Shown here in pieces: positions 8,664 to 17,216 of a stretch of 64,000 bases of DNA. The translations under genes and the position numbers were made by a program. Position 1 is the stretch's first letter. Each line of letters starts with the position of its first letter. This DNA is from Sporomusa sphaeroides DSM 2875 (GTDB taxonomy: Bacteria > Bacillota > Negativicutes > Sporomusales > Sporomusaceae): positions 3,221,001 through 3,285,000 of the forward strand of contig NZ_CP146991.1 of assembly GCF_001941975.2 (NCBI RefSeq), given 5' to 3'. The notes under the pieces are model-generated. The model was not told the origin of the DNA. It did not search any database and saw nothing but the letters and a program-made list of their open reading frames with translations.

Positions 8664-10928
8664 TTATCTGCTCCTTTCCCCGGCAATGACGGCCTGGCCG
8701 AGCGCCAGACCGCCGTCATTGGTCGGTACCTGCCGGTGAAGATATATTGTCAGCCTGTTTTGCGCGAGCATTCCGATAATTTGTTGTAATAAGGTAATAT
8801 TCTGGAAAACCCCGCCGCTTAAGACGATCTCCCGGATGCCGGCGGCCCGGCTGATATGTCGTGCAACCTCACAAGTAGCTGCCGCCAGCGTTGTATGAAA
8901 GTCGGCGGCAAGCTGCGCGCTGGCTGTGCCTGCCTGGATTTCCCGGCACAGGGCGCCAAATAGCGGCCTGTAGTCCAGTACCCAGCTTCCCCCGGTTTCA
9001 CTGACAGCATATGGCAGCACCCTGCCGTTATGGCCCTGAGCCGCCAGTTCAAGCTCAACAGCGGCCTGGCCTTCATAATTAATGGTGCGGCGAATACCCA
9101 GCAGCGCGGCGGCAGTGTCGAACCACCGGCCGGCACCTGAGGCCAGCGGAGTATTAATGCCCTTTGCCGCAGCCGCCAGCACCAATTCCCAGCCAGGCGG
9201 CAGCGCCTGTGCCAGCGGTATATTCCGGTTAACAAAGTCCTGGCCATACAGTTCCTGCAGCCACCAGAGAGCCGGCCGCCAGGGCTCGCGAATGGCTTTA
9301 GCCCCGCCCGGCAGCGGCAGTGTCGCCAGATGTCCTGCCCGGCGGTATTCTTTTAGGTCAGCTACCAGAAATTCGCCGCCCCACAAGGTGCCGTCCGGGC
9401 CATAGCCGGTACCGTCAAAAGCAATGCCGATAACCGGACCTTGCAAATGATGTTCGGCCATAACGGCGGCAATATGGGCATGGTGATGCTGCACCGCAAC
9501 TATCGGCAAGTCAAGCGCCGCCGCATATTTTGTTGACAGATACCCGGGATGCAGGTCACAGGCAACCACCTGCGGCGTAACACTAAGCAGCCGCTGATAA
9601 TGCTCAATGGCTTCCACATAGGACTGATAGGTAGGCAGATTTTCCAAATCGCCGGTATGGGCGCTTAAGAAAGCCTGCTTGCCTCTTGTCAGGCAAAAAG
9701 TGTTTTTCAGTTCACCGCCCACAGCCAGCACCGGCGGCAGCTCACGCGCCAGGTTGACAGGCGCCGGTACATACCCCCGGCTGCGCCGGATAAAATAAGG
9801 CTGCTCCTCCACCACTCTGACTACCGAATCATCAGCCCGGCAATAAATATCCCGGTCATGAACCAAAAAATAATCGGCAATGGTATTAAGACGCGCCAAT
9901 GCGTCATCATCCTGATAGGCAATAGGCTCATCACTGCTGTTGCCGCTGGTCATAACCCAGATATCGTCCTGGCCCAGCAGCAGGTAATGCGCCGGGGTAT
10001 AGGGCAGCATCATGCCGATATAAGGATTGCCGGGGGCAATACTGCCAGCCAGCCGGCAGTTGTCCCTTTTCGCCAGAAGCACCACCGGTCTTGCCGCACT
10101 GGTCAGCAGTTGTTCTTCGGCAGCAGACACCAGGCAATGCGCTTTGGCGGCTGCCAGACTGCCGGCCATCAAGGCAAACGGCTTATCTTCGCGGACTTTG
10201 CGCGCTCTCAGCCGGGCCACCGCCGCCTCGTCCCTGGCGTTAACCGCCAGATGATAACCGCCAATCCCTTTTACCGCCAGAATGGAACCCCCTGCTATGA
10301 GTTTTGCGGCCCTGGCAAATATATCCCCGTCGCTGAGCGGCCGCCCGGCATTATCAAGCAGCCGGTAAGCCGGGCCGCATACCGGACAGGCGTTAGGCTG
10401 GGCATGAAAACGGCGGTTGGCGGGATTGTCATATTCCGCCTGGCAGGCCGGACACATGGTAAACCGGCGCATGGTGGTAGCCTGCCGGTCGTAGGGAATA
10501 TCCTCAATGATGGTAAAACGGGGACCGCAGTCGGTGCAGTTGATAAAAGGATAACGGTAACGCCTGTCGTCCGGCTGCAAAAGTTCCCTGACACAGTTAG
10601 GGCAGGTGGCCACATCGGGCGAAACCAGCGCTGTCTTGCACTGGCCGTCAACACTGGGCCTGATGCTGAAGCCGGCATAGCCGCAGGGTTCACGGCAGGC
10701 CACCGTAATGGCATCAATGACGGCCAGCGGCGGAGCCTGGTGCTTCAGGGCCGCGATAAAGCCGTCAATGGCCGTCTGGCTTCCTTCCAGCTCCAGTTCC
10801 ACACCGTTGGCATTATTTGACACCCAGCCGCGTACCCCATACTGCTCGGCCAGATTATAGACAAAGGGGCGGAAACCCACCCCCTGGACGATACCGGTTA
10901 TATGGATATGAACAGCTGTGTTAGTCAT
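8664..10928 (-). CDS. hypF: Carbamoyltransferase HypF
   Basis: Uses carbamoyl phosphate and ATP to place a carbamoyl group on HypE for cyanide ligand synthesis. 754 residues in the standard order: acylphosphatase-like domain (1-90, ITGIVQGVGFRPFVYN), two zinc-finger motifs (CPNC...CTDC near 115-135 and CPAC...CPVC near 160-185), a YrdC-like domain (200-370, VKGIGGYHLAV), and a Kae1/TobZ-like C-terminal domain with HHHAHIAAVMAEH and the late VLSGGVFQN. First gene of hypFCDE, 61 bp after the SCIFF maturase gene. hypA, hypB and any [NiFe] structural genes are not in view. Confidence 0.96.
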   Translation of the reverse strand: MTNTAVHIHITGIVQGVGFRPFVYNLAEQYGVRGWVSNNANGVELELEGSQTAIDGFIAALKHQAPPLAVIDAITVACREPCGYAGFSIRPSVDGQCKTALVSPDVATCPNCVRELLQPDDRRYRYPFINCTDCGPRFTIIEDIPYDRQATTMRRFTMCPACQAEYDNPANRRFHAQPNACPVCGPAYRLLDNAGRPLSDGDIFARAAKLIAGGSILAVKGIGGYHLAVNARDEAAVARLRARKVREDKPFALMAGSLAAAKAHCLVSAAEEQLLTSAARPVVLLAKRDNCRLAGSIAPGNPYIGMMLPYTPAHYLLLGQDDIWVMTSGNSSDEPIAYQDDDALARLNTIADYFLVHDRDIYCRADDSVVRVVEEQPYFIRRSRGYVPAPVNLARELPPVLAVGGELKNTFCLTRGKQAFLSAHTGDLENLPTYQSYVEAIEHYQRLLSVTPQVVACDLHPGYLSTKYAAALDLPIVAVQHHHAHIAAVMAEHHLQGPVIGIAFDGTGYGPDGTLWGGEFLVADLKEYRRAGHLATLPLPGGAKAIREPWRPALWWLQELYGQDFVNRNIPLAQALPPGWELVLAAAAKGINTPLASGAGRWFDTAAALLGIRRTINYEGQAAVELELAAQGHNGRVLPYAVSETGGSWVLDYRPLFGALCREIQAGTASAQLAADFHTTLAAATCEVARHISRAAGIREIVLSGGVFQNITLLQQIIGMLAQNRLTIYLHRQVPTNDGGLALGQAVIAGERSR

Positions 10929-10989
10929 AAACAGACTCCTTACTGCTCCCGTTTTAGCTTAATCGGTTGGTCATGCCGCTGGGACCAGC

Positions 10990-12345
10990 TTACTCCTGGC
11001 CTGCGATCGCCAGCTTGGCCTGGATCATAATGGCACATTCCAGACGCTTTTTCTGGAGTTCACAGCCCAGCTCATAGGGCTGATGCAGGTCATTATGGAA
11101 CAAATCAGCATTGGCATGGCAACCGCCGCTGCAGTAGAATCTGGCCCAGCATTCGCGGCAGGCCGGCTTATTCAGCACATGCGCCTGACGGAATTGCACC
11201 GGCATGGCGGTGTTGGTCACGCCTTCATAAATGCTGCCTAATTTGTATTCGTCACGGCCGACAAACTGATGGCAGGGATACAAATCCCCTTCCGGCGTTA
11301 CGGCAAAATACTCATGTCCGGCGCCACAGCCGCTCAGGCGTTTGGCAACACAGGGGCCGTTGCTTAAATCAAGATTAAAGTGAAAAAACTCAAAGCCTTT
11401 GCCGGCCAGCTTGCGGGCCAGATACTCTTCTGCCAGAATTTCATATTGTTGAAACAGTTCCGGCAGGTGAGCTTCAGTCAAAGCATAGTCCGCATCTTTA
11501 GCCACTACCGGCTCCACCGATAATTGGGCAAAGCCCGCATCGGCCATTGCCAGCACATCGGCGGCAAAATCAAGGTTATAGGCCGTAAAGGTGCCACGCA
11601 GATAATAATTCTGGCCCTCGCGCGCATCCACTACCTGTTTGGACAACCGGGCAGCCTTCTCATAGCTGCCTTTGCCGTTAGCGGCAGGACGCATGCGGTC
11701 ATGAACCTCCTGCCGTCCGTCCAGGCTAAGCACCAGGCTGATGTTATTGTCATTCAGATAATTAATGATGTCATCTGTGAGCAGTACGGCATTGGTGGTC
11801 AGTGTCAGTTTAAACACCTTGCCTGTCTCGCCTTCGCGTTTTCTCACATAGCTGACAACATGACGCACGGTATCCATATTTAAGAGCGGTTCGCCGCCAA
11901 AAAAGTCCAATTCACAATTGCGGCGCTGCCCACTATTTTCAATAATAAAATCAACGGCCCGCTCGCCAATTTCTTTAGGCATCAGACCACGGCTGTGGCC
12001 GAAATCACCTGTCCCGGCAAAGCAATAGCCGCAGCGCAGGTTACAATCATGCGCCACATGCAGGCAAAGCGACTTAACCAGCGGCTTCTCACTGAAGGTA
12101 AGCGGCACAGTCAGTTCAGGGGCTAACAGCTGCCCGGCACTGACAAGTTCTTTAAGCTCTTCCAGCGCCTCACGCAAATTTTCGACAGCATAGGCAGTTT
12201 TAAGTGCGGCAATAACTTCCTCATCATTGGCGCCGGTAAAAAAATCCATGATATCAAAGGTCATCTTGTCCACAACATGTACGGCGCCGCTATTGATATC
12301 CAGTACAATATATAATCCGTTTAACTGAAACTTATGAACTTGCAT
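10990..12345 (-). CDS. SCIFF peptide maturase, radical SAM/SPASM enzyme
   Basis: Radical SAM enzyme of the family that installs sulfur-to-carbon thioether links in the SCIFF peptide. 451 residues. The N-terminal 80 residues (HKFQLNGLYIVLDINSGAVH) form the peptide-recognition-like region. The radical SAM cluster motif CNLRCGYC is near residue 115, followed by a GGEP-type segment (FFGGEPLL). The C-terminus has SPASM cysteine clusters (CGAGHEYFAVTPEGDLYPC, and CRECWARFYCSGGC). The start at 12345 has AAAGGA 11 bases upstream. The precursor gene lies 195 bp upstream on the same strand, separated by a terminator and a dispersed repeat, so the enzyme is probably made at lower level than the peptide. 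Confidence 0.93.
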   Translation of the reverse strand: MQVHKFQLNGLYIVLDINSGAVHVVDKMTFDIMDFFTGANDEEVIAALKTAYAVENLREALEELKELVSAGQLLAPELTVPLTFSEKPLVKSLCLHVAHDCNLRCGYCFAGTGDFGHSRGLMPKEIGERAVDFIIENSGQRRNCELDFFGGEPLLNMDTVRHVVSYVRKREGETGKVFKLTLTTNAVLLTDDIINYLNDNNISLVLSLDGRQEVHDRMRPAANGKGSYEKAARLSKQVVDAREGQNYYLRGTFTAYNLDFAADVLAMADAGFAQLSVEPVVAKDADYALTEAHLPELFQQYEILAEEYLARKLAGKGFEFFHFNLDLSNGPCVAKRLSGCGAGHEYFAVTPEGDLYPCHQFVGRDEYKLGSIYEGVTNTAMPVQFRQAHVLNKPACRECWARFYCSGGCHANADLFHNDLHQPYELGCELQKKRLECAIMIQAKLAIAGQE

Positions 12346-12369
12346 GAAATAGTTAATCCTTTCTAAATT

Positions 12370-12495
12370 GGCGGCGGCTTAGAAATGTCCACATGCAAGG
12401 CCCCCGGAAAACGCGCAGCGCCGCGTACATGGGTGCATACGCAAGCAAGCGTTTTAAGGAGCAGCTAAGCAAATGGGCGTTTGTAAGCCGTCGCC
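12370..12495. repeat. Dispersed structured repeat, type 1 copy A
   Basis: A 126-bp element without ORF between SCIFF and its maturase. The outer arms GGCGGCGGCTTA (12370-12381) and TAAGCCGTCGCC (12484-12495) pair fully if one G-U is allowed on the plus strand. After one mismatch, AAATGTCCA pairs with TGGGCGTTT through two further T-G contacts. A central hairpin GCGTA/TACGC encloses a TGGG-containing loop. The inner arm sequences recur at 44088-44191, where the outer arm is different but still self-complementary. Confidence 0.7.
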
Positions 12496-12504
12496 CAAAA
12501 AATT

Positions 12505-12529
12505 AAGCCCCTTGTTGTGCAAGGGGCTT
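12505..12529 (-). terminator. Terminator or attenuator after the SCIFF gene
   Basis: A perfect 10-bp stem AAGCCCCTTG/CAAGGGGCTT with a 5-nt loop, followed on the minus strand by AATTTTTTGG. It lies 10 bp after the SCIFF stop and before the maturase. Partial read-through would give excess precursor over enzyme. Confidence 0.85.
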
Positions 12530-12539
12530 GTCCCACGGC

Positions 12540-12680
12540 CTACTTCTGACAGACCTGATTGCCAACAGTACAGGAAGTCTTGCAGGCCGACTGGCAGGAA
12601 GCCTGACATTCCCCGCAGCCGCCGGTATGTACAGTTTGGGCAAGTGATGCTTTATTAATTGTCACAACATGTTTTTTCAT
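12540..12680 (-). CDS. SCIFF ranthipeptide precursor (six cysteines in a 46-residue peptide)
   Basis: A 46-residue peptide: the leader starts MKKHVVTINKASLAQ, and the core holds six cysteines in CGEC, ASC, SAC, TSC and a final VC just before the C-terminal QK. This pattern (INKASL, then CGECQ, SCQSACKTSC) matches the Six-Cys-In-Forty-Five peptides found almost universally in Clostridia and relatives, which receive thioether cross-links from a dedicated radical SAM enzyme. The start ATG at 12680 is preceded by AAGGAGGG. It has its own sigma-A-like promoter and is followed by a terminator before the maturase. The biological role of SCIFF remains unsettled. Confidence 0.96.
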   Translation of the reverse strand: MKKHVVTINKASLAQTVHTGGCGECQASCQSACKTSCTVGNQVCQK

Positions 12681-12716
12681 ATTCAATTTCCCTCCTTACT
12701 AAACTGCTACTCTATT

Positions 12717-12745
12717 ATTTTAGCTTTTTTGCCGCCAGGAATCAA
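12717..12745 (-). promoter_or_regulatory. Sigma-A-type promoter of the SCIFF gene
   Basis: TTGATT (12745-12740), a 17-bp spacer, and TAAAAT (12722-12717) on the minus strand, about 37 bp upstream of the SCIFF start codon. Confidence 0.7.
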
Positions 12746-12777
12746 TAGGAAAAGCAGAAACAGGGGAAATGTGCGGG

Positions 12778-13875
12778 TTATTCCGTTTTACCGGCCGGAG
12801 CCAAAATAATTTTTACCGGCAGGTTAGAAGCACCTGGTGGTGAAAAGGTCAGCCACAGCGACTGGCCGCCCTCATAGTTGCCAAGGTGAGCCGCATCGGT
12901 TACCGTTTTAGTGCCAAAAAATAATTTGTCTGCCGGAGTGCCGATGGTATTTTCGTGTTGGTGGCGATATTTTACTTTTATCCCACCGGCATATTCCCCA
13001 CCCCGGGGATTTAAGTAGACAGCATATTTTTGTTCAAAAGCTGTCGGCAGAAATACTTTGTACACAACACCATAATTCCCGTAGTTAAGCGTCTCCGAAC
13101 CATCAGTAGCATCAATACCGGACACATACATATCCCGCTTATGATCAGCCAGGGTAATCGCAATAATGCCGTCTTTCTTGGCATTATACACCTTACTGGG
13201 AACAATCAGGCGGTCACTGCCGTGAAAGGTTCCCCGCAGCCGCTGACTATCGGCAGGCAATACCGCCGCAGTGGCGGCAAATTCAGCCGCTTCCGCCTCG
13301 ACAGGCAGCATCATGACAACAACTTTAAGCGGAATTTTGGTTCTAAAATCGTAGATGCCGTTAACCAGCTCATTGGGTAAAACAACAGTATCTCTTAAGA
13401 CTGATACCAGATGGGCCGTGCCATTTGCCGGCACATGTATCAGTTCGACTTCCTCTTGATTCAGATACTCCATTTGCGCAATTTTACCTACTGCCAGATA
13501 ATCCACATCCGGACCGCCAAGCCCATGCCTGCTGACAATCACATCGGCAGCCTCAGTGGTGTCGTTAACCAGCAGCACCACAATTTTCTTCGGTTCCATA
13601 GTTGCATTAACATGATGGAAAAATAGCCGGATATCTCCACTTACCGTATCCTGATACATAATACCGTCATCAGGTACCATCTCAGGGCTGTCTGACAACA
13701 GCAGCTTGCCGCTTTGCTCTGTCACAGCGGCAGGCAGCTCGGACGGCCTTTCCAAATCAGCGGGAGACAGAACACCGGATTTGGCCAGCACCAGCTGGGG
13801 AGAAGAAATAACGCATACAGCAATCGTGACAGCAACTGCCACACTTGCCTGGCGTAACCATTTTAACAAATACAT
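12778..13875 (-). CDS. Predicted exported protein of unknown function
   Basis: I do not recognise the family. About 365 residues, with a basic N-terminus and a hydrophobic stretch (SVAVAVTIAVCVI) ending near a plausible signal cleavage region (PQLVLAKSG). The rest is soluble, beta-rich in look, without cysteines, with segments such as RLFFHHVNATMEPKKIVVLLVNDT that resemble secreted copper-oxidase-associated or adhesive beta-sandwich proteins, but this is only an impression. The start is uncertain: AGGAGG directly abuts ATG 13875, while TTG at 13869 has the better 6-nt spacing. It has its own strong promoter and stands alone between the SCIFF promoter and the deacetylase. Confidence 0.75.
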   Translation of the reverse strand: MYLLKWLRQASVAVAVTIAVCVISSPQLVLAKSGVLSPADLERPSELPAAVTEQSGKLLLSDSPEMVPDDGIMYQDTVSGDIRLFFHHVNATMEPKKIVVLLVNDTTEAADVIVSRHGLGGPDVDYLAVGKIAQMEYLNQEEVELIHVPANGTAHLVSVLRDTVVLPNELVNGIYDFRTKIPLKVVVMMLPVEAEAAEFAATAAVLPADSQRLRGTFHGSDRLIVPSKVYNAKKDGIIAITLADHKRDMYVSGIDATDGSETLNYGNYGVVYKVFLPTAFEQKYAVYLNPRGGEYAGGIKVKYRHQHENTIGTPADKLFFGTKTVTDAAHLGNYEGGQSLWLTFSPPGASNLPVKIILAPAGKTE

Positions 13876-13907
13876 ACCTCCTAACAATGCTTGGCCACCT
13901 AACAAAA

Positions 13908-13936
13908 ATTATAACAGACTATGGTCCGGCCTTCAA
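13908..13936 (-). promoter_or_regulatory. Sigma-A-type promoter of the exported protein gene
   Basis: TTGAAG (13936-13931), a 17-bp spacer, and a perfect TATAAT (13913-13908) on the minus strand, 33 bp from the likely start. This separates the gene from the upstream deacetylase. Confidence 0.8.
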
Positions 13937-13963
13937 CCGTTAGGATACTTTACCAATTGCCTG

Positions 13964-14716
13964 TCACTGCCGGGAAAGCTTGGCATATAGCTGGGCCCGG
14001 AGCAGTCTAAGGCGAAACTCCCATAAACCGTACTTGGGTCGCGGCACATTAACCCGTTTAAGTTGATAAGCATCGCCGGCTGTTGTGCCCAGACCGGGCA
14101 GCCCGGTACAAGCGCCGCGATAACCGGCTTGCTGCACGGCAGCCATGGTTTGCCGATTATACTGGCCAAAAGGATAGGCCAGAAATTCCACCGGCTGCGG
14201 CAAATGCTCTTCCAATAGTTGTTTGGAACGTCTAAGCTCCTCCGCCACCACAGCCTGGTCGATTTGATTTAACGCCACATGACTGTGAGTATGGGAGGCA
14301 ATTTCTGTGGTTCTGGCCTGCATATCCCGGATCTGTTCCCAGGTTAGATATGCCGGCTGTCCCACCTGGCCGGTAATGATGAATACCGTGCTTTTCATCC
14401 GGTACTTTTCCATGATGGGCAATGCGGTCAGATAATTATCGGCATAGCCGTCGTCAAAAGTAATAATAACCGGTTTCTCCGGCAGCCGGCCGGTCCCTTC
14501 CCTGGCGGCAAAAAGTTCGGACAACGAGACAGCCGTATAGCCGTGGCTGGCCAAATACTGCATTTGTTGTTCAAAATCTGCCGGATCAATACTATATATT
14601 TCAGCTGCACTGCTAACCTGATGATAGGCCAAAATAGGAACACCGGTGCCAGGTGCCAGCAGCCAAACGCTTATCAGTAAAATAACGGCAGCAGCACTTT
14701 GCAGAATTCTGATCAT
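13964..14716 (-). CDS. Polysaccharide deacetylase (NodB-type), membrane-anchored or exported
   Basis: Carbohydrate esterase family 4 fold, removing N-acetyl groups from a cell-envelope glycan. 250 residues. An N-terminal hydrophobic anchor (AAAVILLISVWLLA) is followed by ILAYHQV, the metal motif TFDDGYADN near residue 90, the SHTHSHVAL zinc histidines near 145, and FLAYPFGQYN. The natural substrate is not evident (peptidoglycan, exopolysaccharide or other). The start overlaps the whiA stop by 4 bp (ATGA), so it is coupled to rapZ-yvcK-whiA, an unusual extra member for that cluster. Confidence 0.9.
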   Translation of the reverse strand: MIRILQSAAAVILLISVWLLAPGTGVPILAYHQVSSAAEIYSIDPADFEQQMQYLASHGYTAVSLSELFAAREGTGRLPEKPVIITFDDGYADNYLTALPIMEKYRMKSTVFIITGQVGQPAYLTWEQIRDMQARTTEIASHTHSHVALNQIDQAVVAEELRRSKQLLEEHLPQPVEFLAYPFGQYNRQTMAAVQQAGYRGACTGLPGLGTTAGDAYQLKRVNVPRPKYGLWEFRLRLLRAQLYAKLSRQ

Positions 14717-15678
14717 TTGCTCCCCAACTCAGGCTGAGATGAACGATTGGCGGCCAGGGCCTGGGCAATCTCTCCCAGCTTGCGCAGACGATGATTAATG
14801 CCCGATTTGCCAACCCGTTTCTCCATAATGGCTGCCAGCTCGGTCAGGGTGGCTTCCGGATAAGCCAGCCGGACTTCAGCCACTTCTTTAAGCGGTGCCG
14901 GCAGCTTGTCAAGCCCCATGAACTGTTCAATAAGGTGAATGCTCTCAATCTGCCGCACAGCGGCATTTACCGTTTTTTGCAGATTGGCTGTCTCGCAGTT
15001 AACCAGGCGGTTAACCTGATTGCGCATATCTTTAACTACCCGCACATTTTCAAATTGCAGGAGGGCACTGTGGGCACCAATGATTTGGAGAAAAGCGGTA
15101 ATCGCGTTACCGTCCTTCAAATACACAATATAATCATCCTTGCGGTCGGTAATCCGGCCAGGCAGGCCCAGCGATTTCATAATCCTGACCAGTGACTTGG
15201 CCAGTTCGGCGTTGCCTGTCACCAGCTCCAGATGATAAGAGCCTTCCGGACGGTTAACAGAACCGGCCCCCAGGAACGCTCCCCGCAGATACGCCCGGCG
15301 ACAGCAGGTTTTGCGCAAAATAGCGCCGTCAGAGTGAACGTTCAGGGCATCGCCGCGCATAATTCCCAGTGATGCCAACAGCTTATTCACTCCCGGTGAC
15401 GGCACCACCCGCACATGGTAGGTATTATTCTTTTTAAGCCGTCGTCCCCGGGTAACCATCACTTCGGTTTTAATATTGGCATATTGTTTGATCAGGCTGA
15501 GTACCTTGCGGGTAACAGCGGCATTCTCACTGCTGAAATTAATTCCTAAGTTGGCATTGCCGCCAATAGCCATCGCGCCCCCCATCCGGATTAATGCCGC
15601 CAGTTCGGCGCCACAGCAACAGCTATTTTCTTCGGCTATGCGGGCCAACTCATTTTTTACATCTGCTGAAAAAGACAA
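14713..15678 (-). CDS. whiA: DNA-binding protein WhiA
   Basis: WhiA-family protein, conserved through Gram-positive lineages, tied to cell division and sporulation control. 321 residues. The N-terminal half is the degenerate LAGLIDADG homing-endonuclease-like fold (LAALIRMGGAMAIGG, then AYLRGAFLGAGSVNRPEGSYHLEL near 130-155), and the C-terminal HTH contains ALTELAAIMEKRVGKSGINHRLRKL-type sequence near residue 285 (shown here only by its parts LTELAAIM and GKSGINHRLRKL). The usual partner yvcK is immediately upstream (17 bp) and rapZ before that. No crh gene is present. Confidence 0.96.
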   Translation of the reverse strand: MSFSADVKNELARIAEENSCCCGAELAALIRMGGAMAIGGNANLGINFSSENAAVTRKVLSLIKQYANIKTEVMVTRGRRLKKNNTYHVRVVPSPGVNKLLASLGIMRGDALNVHSDGAILRKTCCRRAYLRGAFLGAGSVNRPEGSYHLELVTGNAELAKSLVRIMKSLGLPGRITDRKDDYIVYLKDGNAITAFLQIIGAHSALLQFENVRVVKDMRNQVNRLVNCETANLQKTVNAAVRQIESIHLIEQFMGLDKLPAPLKEVAEVRLAYPEATLTELAAIMEKRVGKSGINHRLRKLGEIAQALAANRSSQPELGSK

Positions 15679-15695
15679 ATGCGTCAGTCCTTTGG

Positions 15696-17051
15696 TTAAT
15701 CTTTTAGTTTTTTTATACTTTCCGACATGATGTAGTAATCCAGGAGCCGCATCCGGTCTGAATTAATTTTCAAATCATACACCATTGACATAATGGTGCG
15801 CGACAATCTCCCCGGATCATGCCGTACTAAATTAGTCTCACTGATAAGGTTGGCTTTGACCACCTTAATCCCCAGGGCCTCAATGGCTTCCACATCAGGC
15901 ACCACCGGCTGCGCTCCCTGCTCTGCATAGAGTTCACGCAGTTCGGGTGCCACTTCCTGCACATTGATGACGGCAATATCAATACAGCCGGGACCGGCAT
16001 GGTCGATGATGGCCTTAATGTGGTCACAGGCGGTATAGCCGTCAGTTTCCCCCGGCTGGGTCATTACGTTGCAAATATAAATTTTAACGGCATCGCTCTC
16101 CCGTAAAGCTTCTGCGATGCCTTGGACCAGTAGATTGGGAATGATGCTGGTATACAGGCTTCCCGGCCCTAAAATGCAGGCATCAGCCTCATGAATGGCC
16201 TCTACCGCCCCTTTTACCGGCGCGACATCAGCGGGTTTGATAAATACCTGTTTAATTGTTTTGCCTGCCAGCGAAATTTTCGATTCGCCCTCCACCAGCG
16301 TTCCGTCTGTCATTTCAGCTGCCAGCAGCACCCTTTCGGTAGAGGAAGGCAGTACCTGCCCCCGTACGGCCAGTACTTTGCTGGATTCCTTGAGCGCCAG
16401 CTCAACATCACCGACAATCTCGGCCATAGCGGCAATAAACAGGTTGCCGAAGCTATGACCGGCCAATTCACCATGGCCGCCAAACCGGTGTTGAAATAAT
16501 TTTTCCATCAGCGGCTCGGTATCGGCCAGCGCTACCAGGCAATTGCGCAAATCACCGGGAGGAATAATCCCCAGGTCTTCCCGCAAGCGTCCGGACGAAC
16601 CGCCGTCGTCGGCCACCGTTACAATGGCAGTCAAATTACTGGTAATGCTCTTGATGCCGCGCAGCAGCACCGACAGGCCGGTACCGCCGCCAATTACGGC
16701 AATTGCCGGTCCCCGGTTGAGTTTGCGTTTTTCAAAAATAATCTCAACCAGCTTGTCAGAGCCTTCCGGCACCAGCACACTAATGACAGACTTAATAATC
16801 TGCCGGGTTGCCGCCAGCATGGTTGCCAGCCCCAGGACAACAATCGCGCTGCCGGCAATGGTAGTGACAGCATAGTAATAGCTGCCTGTTGTCAGATAAA
16901 ACAGGCGGAAGATGGCTTCTTCCACCACTCCGATATATTTATAGTTAAAAACAATGGCCAAGCCAATGCTGACAAAGATAACACCTGCCGAAAACAGGAG
17001 CAGCCAACGCTTGAACTTCATACCAGGATACAACCACTTTAAAAAATGCAC
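15696..17051 (-). CDS. yvcK: Gluconeogenesis factor YvcK/CofD-like protein with N-terminal membrane segments
   Basis: YvcK family, required for cell shape and for growth on gluconeogenic sources in Bacillus, binding UDP-sugars. About 451 residues. Two hydrophobic segments occur before residue 90 (WLLLFSAGVIFVSIGLAIVF and a second near 65-85), a membrane-anchored form common in Clostridia and Negativicutes. The CofD-like core starts at IAVIGGGTGLSVLLRG, with VTVADDGGSSGRLR and PPGDLRNCLVALA. I place the start at GTG 17051, five bases after GGGGGTG. An upstream in-frame start would add ten residues. The 165 bp before it hold no clear signal. Confidence 0.95.
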   Translation of the reverse strand: MHFLKWLYPGMKFKRWLLLFSAGVIFVSIGLAIVFNYKYIGVVEEAIFRLFYLTTGSYYYAVTTIAGSAIVVLGLATMLAATRQIIKSVISVLVPEGSDKLVEIIFEKRKLNRGPAIAVIGGGTGLSVLLRGIKSITSNLTAIVTVADDGGSSGRLREDLGIIPPGDLRNCLVALADTEPLMEKLFQHRFGGHGELAGHSFGNLFIAAMAEIVGDVELALKESSKVLAVRGQVLPSSTERVLLAAEMTDGTLVEGESKISLAGKTIKQVFIKPADVAPVKGAVEAIHEADACILGPGSLYTSIIPNLLVQGIAEALRESDAVKIYICNVMTQPGETDGYTACDHIKAIIDHAGPGCIDIAVINVQEVAPELRELYAEQGAQPVVPDVEAIEALGIKVVKANLISETNLVRHDPGRLSRTIMSMVYDLKINSDRMRLLDYYIMSESIKKLKD

Positions 17052-17216
17052 TTTTTCACCCCCGAACAGGTGATTAAACACCTAGCTGCCGCTGCTGTTG
17101 CCAACGCATACTGTCTGCCAGCAGCGTATCGCAGTCTCACAGGCGACGGTCTTGCGCCTCATGGCACTCCCAACCGGATATTTCCGACCTGTTCTGAACT
17201 TATACTATGTTCCCTG

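Noticed and set aside
4698-10989. Sigma-54 (-24/-12) promoters near rpoN and hyp
   Set aside because: I looked for TGGCAC-N5-TTGC on both strands and found only partial matches with wrong spacing.
12778-13905. Longer start (TTG 13905) for the exported protein
   Set aside because: It would overlap the promoter start region and places AGGAGG inside the coding sequence. Starts at 13875 or 13869 fit better.
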